The notes under the pieces: model-generated | What the model saw: the letters and a program-made list of their open reading frames with translations, nothing else | Database searches by the model: none | What the model was told of the DNA's origin: nothing | Program-made: the position numbers and the translations under genes | Shown here: positions 40,713 to 41,076 of the stretch, one piece after another | How the letters are laid out: each line of letters starts with the position of its first letter | Numbering within the stretch: position 1 is the stretch's first letter | From: an uncultured Flavobacteriales bacterium | GTDB lineage: Bacteria > Bacteroidota > Bacteroidia > Flavobacteriales_D > Crocinitomicaceae | Direction of reading: 5' to 3' | NCBI GenBank assembly: GCA_913020765.1 | Contig: CAJWAO010000013.1 | Coordinates: 1-41,076, forward strand | DNA: 41,076 nt

Positions 40713-41076
40713 ATGAGAACGATTAAACCTTTTACACTTTTTTTATCATTAGGTCTGATTTTTTCAGCATGTATTGAACATGAAGTTATCCCTAAACCAG
40801 AGACGTCTGTTGACTTAAACTGTGCATTCATCGGCTATATTAATGGAACACAAGTCGAATTCACACAAAATGTAAATGGCTATGAGGCTATTGCTATGAA
40901 TGCAGAGGACATCAATCCACCCCCAACTCCATCACATATGACCTACGGCTCTAAAATTAGATCTAACATATATGATCAAGCGATTCGTGTGAAGTTTGGC
41001 ACACTCGATTGGGATTACTCTCAAAACTCCTACCCCACTGTTTCCATGTTTAATGACTGGTTAAATGTTTGGGCAA
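40713..41076 (+). CDS. Lipoprotein, N-terminal part (3' end outside window)
   Basis: An open frame from the ATG at 40713 runs for 121 codons to the window end. It encodes a lipoprotein signal (MRTIKPFTLFLSLGLIF then SAC, Cys at residue 20), followed by IEHEVIPKPETSVDLNCAF and a beta-rich region (FIGYINGTQVEFTQNVNGYE). This fits an outer-membrane or surface lipoprotein of Bacteroidota with a PKD/Ig-like body, but the rest is outside the window and no family can be named. A -7-like TATATTTA lies at 40681-40688. It is not part of the gldH operon (52-bp gap). Confidence 0.8.
   Translation, partial: MRTIKPFTLFLSLGLIFSACIEHEVIPKPETSVDLNCAFIGYINGTQVEFTQNVNGYEAIAMNAEDINPPPTPSHMTYGSKIRSNIYDQAIRVKFGTLDWDYSQNSYPTVSMFNDWLNVWA

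Noticed and set aside
1-41076. Mobile elements, CRISPR arrays, tRNA or rRNA genes, defence systems
   Set aside because: I saw no transposase, integrase, regularly spaced repeats, tRNA-like cloverleaf with CCA-proximal features, or rRNA motifs. Base composition is even across the window.

Overview
The window is about 41 kb of low-GC, densely coded DNA from a member of the Bacteroidota, most likely order Flavobacteriales (a gliding-lineage, probably free-living aquatic bacterium). The evidence is gldH, a TonB-dependent receptor with an N-terminal carboxypeptidase-regulatory-like domain, a DnaE with an N-terminal proofreading exonuclease, a lamin-tail protein with a FlgD-like C-terminus, the holB-ricT-gldH gene order, and several promoters with the Bacteroidota -7 box TAnnTTTG. 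Few genes have a convincing Shine-Dalgarno sequence, which also fits. There are no rRNA or tRNA genes, CRISPR arrays, insertion sequences or phage genes. The region reads as ordinary chromosome.

Layout. 1-1100: end of a NIF3-family gene and a zinc-ribbon coiled-coil gene (CdsZ family), closed by a hairpin terminator. 1153-5526 (-): replicative polymerase dnaE. 5631-7881: glycerol uptake and activation (glpK, glpF). 7915-11500 (-): an outer-membrane barrel protein and a TonB-dependent receptor whose leader is a TPP riboswitch, so the receptor is probably a thiamin or TPP importer. 11555-15774: phhB, a TolB-like/barrel envelope protein, a large helical protein of unknown function, and asd. 15845-22603: a run of plus-strand envelope-related genes: a secreted lamin-tail protein, a small barrel, a TerB/LETM1-like protein overlapping it, an orphan ABC ATPase, an OmpA-type lipoprotein and a GyrI-like protein.

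22618-30620: lptD (-) is divergent from an amidase-mlaD operon, so LPS export, cell-wall cleavage and phospholipid trafficking sit together. Next comes a compact set comprising a membrane 4Fe-4S oxidoreductase, a HAD-like phosphatase, an HdrB-like CCG protein and a 154-aa conserved protein, a probable electron-transfer module of unknown function. 30617-33859 (-): deoC, a full aldehyde dehydrogenase and a catalytically dead half-length aldehyde dehydrogenase in one tight operon. Together these would convert deoxyribose-5-phosphate to glyceraldehyde-3-phosphate and acetate, and the two ALDH genes look like a split ALDH16. 34001-41076: a small barrel, radA, rsmI, a coiled-coil secreted protein (-), holB, ricT, gldH, a DUF6495-like protein and the start of a lipoprotein gene.

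Several open reading frames extend upstream of the likely real start through a TTG codon. I moved the starts of the TonB receptor, TerB/LETM1 protein, amidase, Fe-S oxidoreductase, 154-aa protein and deoC to internal ATGs, using signal peptides, promoter positions and family N-termini. lptD and mlaD are the two cases where TTG itself seems to be the real start. No stretch longer than 300 bases lacks a gene or regulatory element. The longest, 13056-13290, is a very AT-rich divergent intergenic region.
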